DNA of 64,000 nt from contig CAWJJO010000018.1 of the NCBI GenBank assembly GCA_963843285.1, positions 62,001 to 126,000 on the forward strand, read 5' to 3'. Numbering within the stretch: the first letter of the stretch is position 1; each line of letters begins with the position of its first letter. Both the position numbers and the translations under genes were made by a program. Positions 35,820 through 44,959 of the stretch are shown in pieces. The stretch is from CAZDDB01 sp963843285 (GTDB lineage: Bacteria > Acidobacteriota > HRBIN11 > JAKEFK01). The notes under the pieces were generated by a model. The model was given only the letters and a program-made list of their open reading frames with translations, made no database searches and was not told the DNA's origin.

Positions 35820-36793
35820 TGACCGTCAACCTGCTCGATATCAAGAACCTGAAAACGGTCTTTCCTTCTGCTGAAGGTCCGGTTCCTGCGGTGGATGATG
35901 TTTCGTTTGTCATCAAACCACGCGAAATTCTCGGACTGGTCGGAGAATCCGGTTGCGGGAAAACCGTAACCTCTCTCAGTATTTTGCGACTCGTGTCCCC
36001 GCCCGGGAAGATCACCGGCGGCGAAATTTTGTTCGAAGGAAAAGACCTGTTGAAAATTTCCGAAAAAGAAATGCGAGCGGTTCGCGGCAACAAAATCTCC
36101 ATGATTTTCCAGGAACCGATGACTTCCCTGAATCCCGTGATGACCATCGGGGAACAGGTCGCTGAAAGTCTGATCCTTCACAAAGGGATAACGAAGAAAG
36201 AGGCGCTTGCGCGAGCCGTAGACCTTTTGAAATCGGTGAGCATTCCCGATCCGCATTTGCGGGTCCGTGATTATCCGCACCAATTGAGCGGCGGTATGCG
36301 ACAGCGTGTGATGATCGCAATGGCAATCGCGTGCAATCCGGCACTGGTGATCGCGGATGAGCCGACCACGGCGCTGGACGTGACCATTCAGGCGCAAATT
36401 CTGGACTTACTGGAGCACCTTCGAAACGAATACGGATTATCCATTCTGCTGATCACCCATGCTCTTGGAGTGATCGCGGAAACTGCAGATCGCGTAATCG
36501 TCATGTACGCCGGGAAAATCGTGGAAGAGGCTCCGGTAAAAGCGTTATTCCATTCTCCAAAACATCCATATACAGCCGGGTTGTTGGAATCGATACCAAA
36601 AATCAACACCGATGGTAACAAAGCCGGGAGGCTACGAACGATTGAAGGCACGGTTCCCGATTTAGGTCATCTTCCGAAAGGATGCTCGTTTTACGATCGC
36701 TGCAAGGACCGTATGGATGTTTGCACTTCGGAGTTTCCTGCCACGATCCAAGTCAATGGAGAGCACCGTGTTGCGTGCTACAAATATCATTGA
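35819..36793 (+). CDS. oppD: Oligopeptide ABC transporter ATP-binding protein OppD
   Basis: 324 residues. Walker A is GESGCGKT, signature LSGGMRQRVMIAMA, Walker B LVIADEPTTALDVT. The C-terminal oligo_HPY region holds cysteines (CSFYDRCKDRMDVC) typical of OppD/DppD. It supplies energy for a peptide or related importer in the inner membrane, with OppF as partner downstream. No permease genes are adjacent. Start ATG overlaps the mutase stop. Confidence 0.93.
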   Translation: MTVNLLDIKNLKTVFPSAEGPVPAVDDVSFVIKPREILGLVGESGCGKTVTSLSILRLVSPPGKITGGEILFEGKDLLKISEKEMRAVRGNKISMIFQEPMTSLNPVMTIGEQVAESLILHKGITKKEALARAVDLLKSVSIPDPHLRVRDYPHQLSGGMRQRVMIAMAIACNPALVIADEPTTALDVTIQAQILDLLEHLRNEYGLSILLITHALGVIAETADRVIVMYAGKIVEEAPVKALFHSPKHPYTAGLLESIPKINTDGNKAGRLRTIEGTVPDLGHLPKGCSFYDRCKDRMDVCTSEFPATIQVNGEHRVACYKYH

Positions 36794-36912
36794 AATATCA
36801 AAAATCAAATATCAAATATCAAATAAACATAAATAAAAAAACAAAGAACAGAATCGCGTGAACGAAATTATTTGCTTATTTACTTCTGTTTATCTGATAT
36901 TTGATTTTTGAT
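36794..36912. repeat. AT-rich inverted 7-mer repeat (ATATCAA type) between oppD and oppF
   Basis: The left arm starts right after the oppD stop (units ATATCAA, AAATCAA, period 7). The right arm (TGATATTTGATTTTTGATAT) reaches the oppF start codon at 36913. The arms are about 65 bases apart. The same unit is found in the 3' end of rarA. Confidence 0.8.
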
Positions 36913-37875
36913 ATGAGCTTGCTGCAAGTCACGAATCTTAAGAAGTACTATCCCGTTCGCCGCGGCGTTTTCGGCCGTTCCACTCAGTCCGTCAAAGCAG
37001 TGGATGGCGTTTCGTTCGAAATTAGGGTGGGAGAAACACTCGGACTTGTAGGGGAGTCGGGATGCGGCAAGACAACAACCGGACGCTGCGTTTTACGGCT
37101 TATAGAACCGGATTCGGGTGAGGTCCGTTTTGACGGCCGGGATTTCTTGTCGTTGCAGGGCAAGGAGTTGCGCGCCATGCGCCGACACATGCAAATGATT
37201 TTTCAAGATCCATATGGATCGCTCAATCCGCGAATGAGCGTCTCTACCATTCTTGAAGAACCGCTGATCATCCATCGCACAGGCCGGAAAAAAGAGCGGC
37301 TGGAGCGAGTTGCCGAGTTGCTGCGAATCGTGGGATTGGAGCCCGCAGCGATGCGGCGGTATCCTCATGAATTCAGTGGAGGGCAGCGACAGCGAATTGG
37401 GATTGCGCGGGCTCTCGCTCTGAATCCGCGGTTGATCATTGCGGATGAACCTGTCTCCTCTCTCGATGTTTCCGTGCAAGCACAAATCATAAATCTGCTA
37501 AAAGAGCTTCAGGAAAAATTGCAATTGACCTTTTTGTTCATCGCGCATGATCTGAGTATCGTTCAGTATTTTTGCGATCGGATCGGTGTTCTGTATCTCG
37601 GAAAAATGGTGGAACTTTCGCCCGGTATGGATTTGTTTCGCGAACCGCTTCATCCCTATACGCGTGTGCTGCTGGCTTCCGTGCCTGTTCCCGATCCGGC
37701 GGCGCGCAAGAAACGCGAAGCGTTGAAAGGAGAAGTCCCCACGCCGGTCGATCCGCCTTCGGGTTGTCGTTTTCATCCCCGATGCCCGATTGCCATCGAC
37801 CGTTGCAAAACAGAAGAACCATCCTTGCGCGAGTTTCGTCCAGGTCACTGGGCGGCATGTCACCTGGCGGAATAG
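36913..37875 (+). CDS. oppF: Oligopeptide ABC transporter ATP-binding protein OppF
   Basis: 320 residues. Walker A GESGCGKTTTGRC, signature FSGGQRQRIGIARAL, Walker B LIIADEPVSSLDVS. C-terminal cysteines (CRFHPRCPIAIDRC) as in OppF. It pairs with OppD, from which it is separated by an AT-rich repeat. The start at 36913 lies just beyond the repeat; an ATG at 36901 within it is unlikely. Its 3' end overlaps the 3' end of the opposite DUF2064 gene by 16 bases. Confidence 0.93.
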   Translation: MSLLQVTNLKKYYPVRRGVFGRSTQSVKAVDGVSFEIRVGETLGLVGESGCGKTTTGRCVLRLIEPDSGEVRFDGRDFLSLQGKELRAMRRHMQMIFQDPYGSLNPRMSVSTILEEPLIIHRTGRKKERLERVAELLRIVGLEPAAMRRYPHEFSGGQRQRIGIARALALNPRLIIADEPVSSLDVSVQAQIINLLKELQEKLQLTFLFIAHDLSIVQYFCDRIGVLYLGKMVELSPGMDLFREPLHPYTRVLLASVPVPDPAARKKREALKGEVPTPVDPPSGCRFHPRCPIAIDRCKTEEPSLREFRPGHWAACHLAE

Positions 37876-38507
37876 TTTGCTGAAAGCCATTCCCGCGTGT
37901 GATGAAGGTACATGGCATCGCCGGATGCGGCGTCCCTCTGCAGAAGGACCAGATCTTCCGGTTCATCCACATCGTACTGTTTTTCCAGAAGCAACAATTT
38001 GCGATTTCCGAGTTTTGCCAGTGTCTGTTCCAGAACAGCGGAGGATCCCCATTCAATTTCGGAAAAGATTTCCGGGATGAGCTTGCGCAAACCGATCATG
38101 TAATATCCGCCATCTTCCGCGGGGCCGAGTACAAGATCATTTTTCTCGAGAGCGTCAAAAGCTTGCTGGAACAAATCAGGTGGAAATGCAGGAGAATCCG
38201 TTCCGGTAATCACAACTCTGGAATGCGTTTTCAAGATTTCGAAAAAAGCGGTCTGCATTCTTTCTCCCAGATCACGGCCCGTTTGTATGCGGACCGGAAT
38301 CGCGGGATCAAAAGGAAGGGGAGCGGTTCCGGCAAGATAGAGAAACAGATCTGCGTCCAACATTCTGGTTTTGGCAATTGTGTCTCGCAAGAGCGCCAGA
38401 TGAAGAGAGAGACACTGTTCATCGGTGAGAAACGGGCGCATACGCGTCTTCACATTCCCGGATTCGGCCGACTTACTGAAGATCAGGATTGCGTCGTTGC
38501 TTGACAC
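37860..38507 (-). CDS. TIGR04282/DUF2064 family nucleotide-diphospho-sugar transferase-like protein
   Basis: 215 residues. Motifs: AILIFSKSAESGNVKTRM, GERMQTAFFEIL, VVITGTDSPAFPPDLFQQAF, and LGPAEDGGYYMIGL. This is the DUF2064 group, related to glycosyltransferase family A, some members of which are linked to arsenosugar synthesis. A GTG start at 38505-38507 is favoured because GGGAGG lies seven to eight bases upstream. Its 5' end faces the divergent promoter of the next gene. Confidence 0.85.
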   Translation of the reverse strand: MSSNDAILIFSKSAESGNVKTRMRPFLTDEQCLSLHLALLRDTIAKTRMLDADLFLYLAGTAPLPFDPAIPVRIQTGRDLGERMQTAFFEILKTHSRVVITGTDSPAFPPDLFQQAFDALEKNDLVLGPAEDGGYYMIGLRKLIPEIFSEIEWGSSAVLEQTLAKLGNRKLLLLEKQYDVDEPEDLVLLQRDAASGDAMYLHHTREWLSANYSAR

Positions 38508-38530
38508 TGTCAAAACCTCCCACATATAAT
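38501..38530 (+). promoter_or_regulatory. Strong sigma-70-type promoter for the outer-membrane barrel gene
   Basis: TTGACA (38501-38506), 18-base spacer, TATAAT (38525-38530), 23 bases before the ATG at 38553. The -35 box is inside the palindrome TTGACACTGTCAA (38501-38513), which overlaps the start of the divergent DUF2064 gene. Confidence 0.75.
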
Positions 38531-38552
38531 ATCTAGTAACCAAAGATCCGCT

Positions 38553-40292
38553 ATGAAGAAATATGGCTTTAAACTCTTAGTACTTCTCCTGACATTCTTC
38601 TTGTTCGCAGCAAACTCAAACGCGCTGATTGAGGAAAAATCGAGTATTCTCGGGAGCATTCTCGGAGCATCCAATGCCCCGCTTTCGGGTATTACTGTGC
38701 GTGTGCTGGATTCCTTCTTTCTGTCTGAAGTTGCCAGAACTGTGACCAACAAGGACGGCAAGTTTGTTCTATCGCAGCTTCTTCCCGGATTGTATCTGCT
38801 TTCAGTAGAAGCAGCGTCGTTCCCACCCATGATGAAGAGAGTGCAGGTTGTTTCGGGGGCCCCCACTTTGATTGATCTGCGTTCCGTATTGAGTGAAGAG
38901 GAATTGAAAAAGCATGATGCCTGGGACAAATTCAAGTGGACGATTCGTGTAGCGGAAAGGAATCCCCTTCGAGACGACCAGTCTCCCGATTCCGTTGTAG
39001 ACTCTTCCACTTTTTACGCGGATGCCGCCGCATTCTTCAATCACGTGGATGGTGAAGTTGAGTATATGAACGTTGCCGCCGGGTTGTCCAGCTCGGGATG
39101 GAACCGTCAGATGACACAGTTTGCCATGCAGGGAAAGATCGAACGTGGCGCCTGGTCGGTTAACGGAAGTCTGATGGATGGTCCGCGCTCCAGTCATATG
39201 GCTTCGGGGGATTTCCAGTATCGCCTCTCTGATCATCAGGTCGGCGCCAGTTTTTCCGCGAATGATCTTGTTGTGGCGCCTTATCCCGGACGCCAGTTGA
39301 TCCACAAGTTTGTTGATTCTCCGGATATCGCAGAGATTGCTGATGATGCCAGGCTCTGGGTGACTTCTGTGAATTTGCAAGATGAGTGGCGGCTCTTCCC
39401 GCAGGTAACCGTCGGTTACGGAACACGCATTGATTACTATCAATACCTGCAGCAGCCGTTGATCTATTCCCCGCGTATGGAAGTTTCCTATCATCTGACC
39501 CCGCAGATGTCTGTTCGCGCGCTGTATTACAGGGATCAATCCGCTCCGGGCAATTACTCCTTACAGCCCGATGAAATGCGACCTTACATTCATGATGTCG
39601 CTTTCATTCCGTACAAGGATGTTTTAAGTCCGGAGACATCTATTGGATATGAGGCCGGTGTCGATTGGCAGAGTGATGATCTTAATGTTTCCGTGTTTTA
39701 CCGGTTGGAAGATGTGGCGAACAAGATTGCGGCAATTGATTTGAAGGAATCATTCCTTTCTGCTGAATTACAGACCAACCGCCCGTTTGTTGTTTTCAAC
39801 TCCAGCGATCTCCACGCCCGCGGCGTTGGCGCGCATGTGAGCAGAAGAATCACTCCGCTGATCAGCTTGATCGGCTCTTATAATGTGCGGCAGGCGATCC
39901 CGGTTTACATCATTGAAAAGCGCGGGCTGACCGGAAGGAAATTGTTTTTCCTGACCGGCTCTGATCTGGCGGATTTTCATGATGTTCAAGCCGGAGTTGC
40001 GGCTCGAATCAGACAAACTGGAACACAGGTAGATGCCAGCTGGAAATGGAGCTCCGGTACTCCACTTGTATTCGGCACACGGGATCATGATACGGGTCTT
40101 TCCGCGATCGATGTGGAAGTTCGACAGGGAGTTCCGGTTCACATCTTCTCACAGACAGAAGTAAAACTGCTGCTCGCGATCAAGAATCTGCTGGATCAGA
40201 ATGCAGACAGCATCACCAATGCAGACTACCGGCGCGCCCTCTTGTACAATGTCCCCCGTACGATTGCCGGCGGCCTCGCCGTTCAGTTCTAA
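38553..40292 (+). CDS. Outer-membrane barrel protein with carboxypeptidase regulatory-like domain
   Basis: 579 residues. Signal peptide at 1-25 (LLVLLLTFFLFAANSNA). A CarboxypepD_reg-type domain lies at about 32-105 (GSILGASNAPLSGITVRVLD, then GKFVLSQLLPGLYLL). The remainder is a beta-strand-rich barrel, ending in GGLAVQF with a terminal Phe as in outer-membrane proteins. A TonB-box or plug domain is not obvious, so it is TonB-receptor-like rather than a proven receptor. A strong promoter lies upstream. Confidence 0.8.
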   Translation: MKKYGFKLLVLLLTFFLFAANSNALIEEKSSILGSILGASNAPLSGITVRVLDSFFLSEVARTVTNKDGKFVLSQLLPGLYLLSVEAASFPPMMKRVQVVSGAPTLIDLRSVLSEEELKKHDAWDKFKWTIRVAERNPLRDDQSPDSVVDSSTFYADAAAFFNHVDGEVEYMNVAAGLSSSGWNRQMTQFAMQGKIERGAWSVNGSLMDGPRSSHMASGDFQYRLSDHQVGASFSANDLVVAPYPGRQLIHKFVDSPDIAEIADDARLWVTSVNLQDEWRLFPQVTVGYGTRIDYYQYLQQPLIYSPRMEVSYHLTPQMSVRALYYRDQSAPGNYSLQPDEMRPYIHDVAFIPYKDVLSPETSIGYEAGVDWQSDDLNVSVFYRLEDVANKIAAIDLKESFLSAELQTNRPFVVFNSSDLHARGVGAHVSRRITPLISLIGSYNVRQAIPVYIIEKRGLTGRKLFFLTGSDLADFHDVQAGVAARIRQTGTQVDASWKWSSGTPLVFGTRDHDTGLSAIDVEVRQGVPVHIFSQTEVKLLLAIKNLLDQNADSITNADYRRALLYNVPRTIAGGLAVQF

Positions 40293-40305
40293 GATCGGAT
40301 TTCAT

Positions 40306-40540
40306 CACAAAGGCACAAAGCCCACAATTGCAGGGACAGGAATTTCTAGCAAAGACGCAAAGTCGAAAAGCTGGAAGTGTAAGAAAGGGGATGGTGGGGA
40401 TGGGGGAGATTCCGGATGTCGAAGCCGCCGGACGCCGAAGGCGTCCTCTCATGGCTTTCCGTGCTTTTTTCATCCCCTTTATCCCCCTTATCTCCACATC
40501 TCCCTTCCTTACACTCTCTTACACCCAGCGTCTGCGGTGA
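40306..40540. repeat. Two 7-mer repeats (CACAAAG/CGCAAAG and GGGGATG types), 405-base gene-free stretch
   Basis: 40293-40697 holds no gene. First come short direct CACAAAG and CGCAAAG units (40306-40366). Then a G-rich arm with GGGGATG units at 9-base period starts with GTGTAAG (about 40375) and is answered by a C-rich arm ending CTTACAC (to about 40530). The rest carries the promoter at 40593. Confidence 0.65.
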
Positions 40541-40580
40541 TCCTCATATTTGGATTTTTCCAATATTTTGAATCAAACCG

Positions 40581-40651
40581 CTTCAAGTGATCTTGAAGGC
40601 GCCACGTAAATCGCTTATAATTAAGCAGTTACCGGTTATCTGGAAAACCGG
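40581..40651 (+). promoter_or_regulatory. Promoter and operator-like palindromes before the PDZ sensor kinase
   Basis: TTGAAG (40593-40598), 17-base spacer, TATAAT (40616-40621). The -35 is within a palindrome CTTCAAG-tgat-CTTGAAG (40581-40598). Downstream CCGGTT (40632-40637) and AACCGG (40646-40651) can pair. Binding by a regulator is inference. Confidence 0.6.
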
Positions 40652-40697
40652 ATGGGTGGTATGTAATTTGCTGTCCGACTAGCAGGAGTTTTTTGCT

Positions 40698-43556
40698 TTG
40701 AATCATCCTTTGGCGCAGCATACAAAAAGCGTAAAGATTCTTGTGCTTCTTTTCACGTTGGTGATTGCTGCTCTCGGAGTTGCCAACCTCGTTTCTCAAT
40801 GGAAAACGGACGTCAGAACGGACGGTGTCAGGTGGATTTTTTCCAGCGGGGCGCTGGTTGCAGATGATGTAGCGATCGGGTCCGCTGGAGATGTCGCCGG
40901 CATACGCCGCGGTGATGTGCTTCGCAACATCAACTTCCAACCGGTATTGTTTCCCCAGGATGTGGGGAAAATTCTCAACCAGCCTGGACAGCAGACGAAG
41001 CCGTTTCAATATGAGATCGGGACGGGAACGGAACAATCCATCAAGCTGGTGACTCCAGCACGCCGCTGGAACAGCTTCTACTTTTATCTTGCCGGCGTGG
41101 GATTTGTCATTCTTGCGATTGGCCTTTTTGCGTTTCTGAAAAGCCGGAGCCGCTCGTTTGCCTTTCATTTCTACTGGTTGTGCATGGCATTTTTCGGCGC
41201 CTATGCCTTTTCACCGACAGGGAAGCTGGACACTCTGGATTGGGTTTTCTTCTGGGCGGATGAAGCGTTTCTTCTGGCGCTGGCACCGGTCTTCCTGCAT
41301 TTTGCCCTCTATTTTCCGGAACGCCGCCGGTGGTTTCCGCGCGAGAAAGTGTTTCTGCTTTACGTTCCCTCCCTTTTTCTTCTAACAGCCCGCGTCATCC
41401 TGACGCTCTTCTACTATTTCTGGCGCGACAGCTCCTGGATGACCACGGTCGAAGGGTATCTGGCCTTTGAAAATGTGGAGCTGTCCTATCTGTTTGCAGG
41501 GTTGTGCGCGGGGATTATAGTACTATTCTTATCGTACGTAAACGTTGAAGACATCATCCACAAGAAGCAGCTCAAGCTGGTTCTGGCGGGCATGGTGGCC
41601 GGCTTCGGACCGTATTGTTTGCTATGGCTGATTTCGCTGGTCGTCCGTCTGCCGCAACAGGCCCTGGAAGCGGCGTTGATGCCCCAGGTATTGATCCCGC
41701 TTTCGCTCACCTACGCGTTGTTCAAGTACCGGTTGATGGATGTGGATATCTTGATCAAGCGCGGGATGATCTACACCGTCACTACGCTGGTGTTGTTCGG
41801 CCTTTATCTGTTGCTGACGATCTCCTGGGTGCAGTTCATTCTGCCGCAGGCCACCCGCGGGAAGATTGCAGCCGTTGCTTCGATCACAACTTTACTCGCT
41901 GCGTTGTTGTTTCAACCGTTGCGGGACCGCGTTCGCGCGCTGGTGGACCGTTTTTATTACAAGGACAGTTACGACTATCGCCGGACGCTGGTGCAATTCA
42001 GCCGCGAGATGACCTCGTCTCTCGATCTTCAGGAACTGAGCGGGCGGATGCTTTCTCACATCCGTTCCACATTCAAAGTCGAACGCGCCGACATTTTGTT
42101 GAAGGTTTCTTTGAACCGTTTTGAATCGTTTACAGACCACGCGACACGCATCAATCCGGGTCTCGGCTTGCTGACGCATCTCACCGGGGAACACTTTGTG
42201 TTCGTCGACCAGCCGGAAAGTCTTGATCTGGAATTGCTGGATGATCAGGAAATGTTGCGCGGTCTGAACTTCAATTATTACATTCCCTGTAAGTTCCAAC
42301 GGAATATTATGGCCATCCTGGCGCTATCGAAGCGCGAGAAAGGCGACTACCTGTCCAGCGAAGATCTCGATCTTCTGCTGACGCTGGCAAATCAGCTTGC
42401 AATCGTGATTGAAAATCATCATCTCTTTTACAGTTTAAAGACGAAAGCCGATGAGTTGGAACGTTTGAAGAATTTTAATGAAAACATTCTTCTGAGTCTG
42501 AACGTTGGAATTGTCACTCTGGACGAGAGCGGGAAGGTTGTGGCGTGCAACCATTCCATTGAGTCGCTTCTGGGTCAGAGCCGGGCGCTGATTCTCGGGC
42601 GCTCGTTAGAGGATTTGTTTCCAGCCGAAATTGTGGACCGCTACCGCAACTATAACTTGAAGACTTCGCGGAACAAACTGGAGGGCACTCGTTTCTATAA
42701 GACGCTTGTGGAAAGTTTCCGGAGCAAGGACTACGTGATGAACCTGTCGTTTGTCCCGCTCATCAACGAATCGGATGTAGAGTATGGGACGATCCTGATT
42801 CTGGACGATGTAACACATCAGGCGAAACTGGAAGAGCAGCTTACTCAGTCGGAAAAGCTATCTGCGCTTGGATTGCTGGCAGCCGGTGTGGCGCACGAAG
42901 TCAATACGCCGCTCACCGGAATCTCCAGTTATACGCAGATGCTTCGGCAACAGCCAGGCAACGATCCCGAAAGGGCCGAAATATTGCAAAAGATCGAACA
43001 GCAAACATTCCGTGCCTCAAAAATCATCAGCACATTGCTGGATCTTTCCCGCCAGCAGCCTGTGCAATTCATGCAGATTGACATCAACAACCTCCTCAGG
43101 GAAACACTTTCTCTTTTGAAGCCGCACTTCAACGATCCCTCGATCGAGATCGTACAGGAGCTGGATCCTTCCGATCCGATCGTGGTGGGCAATGAAGGAA
43201 AGCTTCAGCAGGTATTCACCAACCTGTTGTTGAATGCAAAGGATGCGATGCAGGGAGAAGGGCGTCTGCTTGCGCGGACGGAAATTGAAGGAGATCAGGT
43301 TGTGATCAATGTAGTGGACACGGGCGTTGGAATCGATCAGAAATCGCTCAAGCATATCTACGAGCCGTTCTACACAGCCAAGAAAGGCGTGAAGGGCACC
43401 GGTCTTGGATTGGCAATCACCTACACGATTATCCAGGAACACAAAGGGACGATTGACGCTTTTTCCGAAGAGGGAAAGGGGACACATTTCCAGATCAAGT
43501 TGCCGAAGTCAAAGAAGGAAGTGCATGAGCAATCAAGAGCGTATTCTGGTGATTGA
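40698..43556 (+). CDS. Membrane sensor histidine kinase with PDZ, GAF and PAS domains
   Basis: 952 residues; TTG start at 40698 with AGGAG ten bases upstream. A membrane helix (13-33) is followed by a PDZ-like domain (about 55-110, GIRRGDVLRNINFQP). Seven or so helices form a membrane module (130-410). GAF (about 430-560) and PAS (about 590-700) domains follow. The HisKA domain has LLAAGVAHEVNTPLTGISSY with the phospho-histidine, and the HATPase has NLLLNAKDAM, DTGVGI and GTGLGLAI. The NtrC-type gene overlaps its end, so the pair is NtrB/NtrC-like. The ligand is unknown. Confidence 0.93.
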   Translation: MNHPLAQHTKSVKILVLLFTLVIAALGVANLVSQWKTDVRTDGVRWIFSSGALVADDVAIGSAGDVAGIRRGDVLRNINFQPVLFPQDVGKILNQPGQQTKPFQYEIGTGTEQSIKLVTPARRWNSFYFYLAGVGFVILAIGLFAFLKSRSRSFAFHFYWLCMAFFGAYAFSPTGKLDTLDWVFFWADEAFLLALAPVFLHFALYFPERRRWFPREKVFLLYVPSLFLLTARVILTLFYYFWRDSSWMTTVEGYLAFENVELSYLFAGLCAGIIVLFLSYVNVEDIIHKKQLKLVLAGMVAGFGPYCLLWLISLVVRLPQQALEAALMPQVLIPLSLTYALFKYRLMDVDILIKRGMIYTVTTLVLFGLYLLLTISWVQFILPQATRGKIAAVASITTLLAALLFQPLRDRVRALVDRFYYKDSYDYRRTLVQFSREMTSSLDLQELSGRMLSHIRSTFKVERADILLKVSLNRFESFTDHATRINPGLGLLTHLTGEHFVFVDQPESLDLELLDDQEMLRGLNFNYYIPCKFQRNIMAILALSKREKGDYLSSEDLDLLLTLANQLAIVIENHHLFYSLKTKADELERLKNFNENILLSLNVGIVTLDESGKVVACNHSIESLLGQSRALILGRSLEDLFPAEIVDRYRNYNLKTSRNKLEGTRFYKTLVESFRSKDYVMNLSFVPLINESDVEYGTILILDDVTHQAKLEEQLTQSEKLSALGLLAAGVAHEVNTPLTGISSYTQMLRQQPGNDPERAEILQKIEQQTFRASKIISTLLDLSRQQPVQFMQIDINNLLRETLSLLKPHFNDPSIEIVQELDPSDPIVVGNEGKLQQVFTNLLLNAKDAMQGEGRLLARTEIEGDQVVINVVDTGVGIDQKSLKHIYEPFYTAKKGVKGTGLGLAITYTIIQEHKGTIDAFSEEGKGTHFQIKLPKSKKEVHEQSRAYSGD

Positions 43557-44895
43557 CGACGAAGACGTCGTCCGCGAAATCTTTCAGCGCCTGTTAAAGT
43601 CCGAAGGATACCGCGCCGACTTTGCGCCGTCCGGCGAAGAAGGATTGAAGCTCAGCCGCGAACGCGAATACGACGCTGTCATCCTGGATGTGATGATGAA
43701 CGGCCTCGGAGGTCTTGGAACTCTCCAGGAGCTTCGAAAGGCAGAGCAATATGTGCCGGTCATCATGGTGACCGCGTATGCATCCATGGAGAACGCGATT
43801 GAGTGCATGAAGCAAGGCGCGTTTGATTATATTACCAAGCCCTTCAAGAATGACGAAGTGCTGCTCGCCATCGAACACGCGATTCAGCAGCGTTCGCTGG
43901 TCCGCGAGAACAAGAATCTCAAAACACAGCTCAAAGGGATTTTCGGTTTTGAAAATATCGTGGGACACAGCGAACAGATGCGAAAGGTATTTGATCTTGT
44001 ATCGCAAGTGGCGCCCAGCCGCAGCACGATTCTGATCACCGGCGAGAGCGGTACAGGAAAAGAGCTGATTGCGAAGGCGATCCATTTTCATTCTCCCCGT
44101 TCGGGCAATCCCTTTGTTGTGGTGAACTCAGGCAGTCTGCCGCCGGATTTACTGGAAAGTAATTTGTTCGGCCACATGAAGGGATCGTTTACGGGCGCTG
44201 TGGCTACCAAGAAGGGACTATTTGAAATTGCGGATGGCGGAAGCATTTTCTTCGATGAGATCGGAAATATCAATCCGGATACTCAATCCAAGCTTTTGCG
44301 TGTGATTCAAGAAAAGGAATTCATGCGTGTTGGCGGCGTAGAAACGATCCATGTGGATGTCCGCATCATCGCGGCGACAAACAGCGATCTGTATGCCGCG
44401 ACAAAAGAAGGAAGATTTCGTGAAGATCTTTATTATCGTTTGAATGTAATCAGCATCAATCTTCCTGCGTTGCGGGAACGGATGGACGATGTGCCGCTGC
44501 TTGCGGATTACTTCATTCAGAAGTACTGCAAGGAAAATGACAAACCGCCGCTTCATTTGACACCGCAAGCGCTCAACGCCTTAATGGACTATAGCTGGCC
44601 TGGGAATGTGCGTGAGCTCGAGAATGTGATTGAACGGGCCGTCGTTCTTTGCCGTGGCGATGCCGTTACCGTGGACTTATTGCCGGACACTTTGAGCAAG
44701 AAGGCGCGGCATTATATGATTGCGGAAGCGAACCTGCCGTTCAAGGAAAAAGTGGATCAATATCGCAAGCTTTTGATTCTGGACGCGCTCCAGAAAGCCG
44801 ATGGAATCCAGAAAGAAGCAGCGCGCTTGCTCCGCATCAAACCCACTACACTGAATGAGATGATCAAGCGCTACCACATCCGCACACCCGTTTAG
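43525..44895 (+). CDS. Sigma-54-dependent NtrC-family response regulator with GSFTGA loop
   Basis: 456 residues. Receiver domain with D11-D12, phospho-acceptor D55 (VILDVMM) and TKPFK. AAA+ domain with Walker A GESGTGKELIAKA, Walker B GSIFFDEIG, and ATNSDL. The loop that contacts sigma-54 reads GSFTGA rather than GAFTGA. A Fis-type HTH ends the protein (IQKEAARLLRIKPTTLNEMI). It is the partner of the overlapping kinase; AAGGAAG lies before the ATG. It would activate sigma-54 promoters, and no such promoter is evident in the window. Confidence 0.94.
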   Translation: MSNQERILVIDDEDVVREIFQRLLKSEGYRADFAPSGEEGLKLSREREYDAVILDVMMNGLGGLGTLQELRKAEQYVPVIMVTAYASMENAIECMKQGAFDYITKPFKNDEVLLAIEHAIQQRSLVRENKNLKTQLKGIFGFENIVGHSEQMRKVFDLVSQVAPSRSTILITGESGTGKELIAKAIHFHSPRSGNPFVVVNSGSLPPDLLESNLFGHMKGSFTGAVATKKGLFEIADGGSIFFDEIGNINPDTQSKLLRVIQEKEFMRVGGVETIHVDVRIIAATNSDLYAATKEGRFREDLYYRLNVISINLPALRERMDDVPLLADYFIQKYCKENDKPPLHLTPQALNALMDYSWPGNVRELENVIERAVVLCRGDAVTVDLLPDTLSKKARHYMIAEANLPFKEKVDQYRKLLILDALQKADGIQKEAARLLRIKPTTLNEMIKRYHIRTPV

Positions 44896-44959
44896 CGTTA
44901 ACAAGAACAACCCGGAAAGACTGGCTTCATTAGCGGCAATGTGAAAGGAGGCAATCGCT

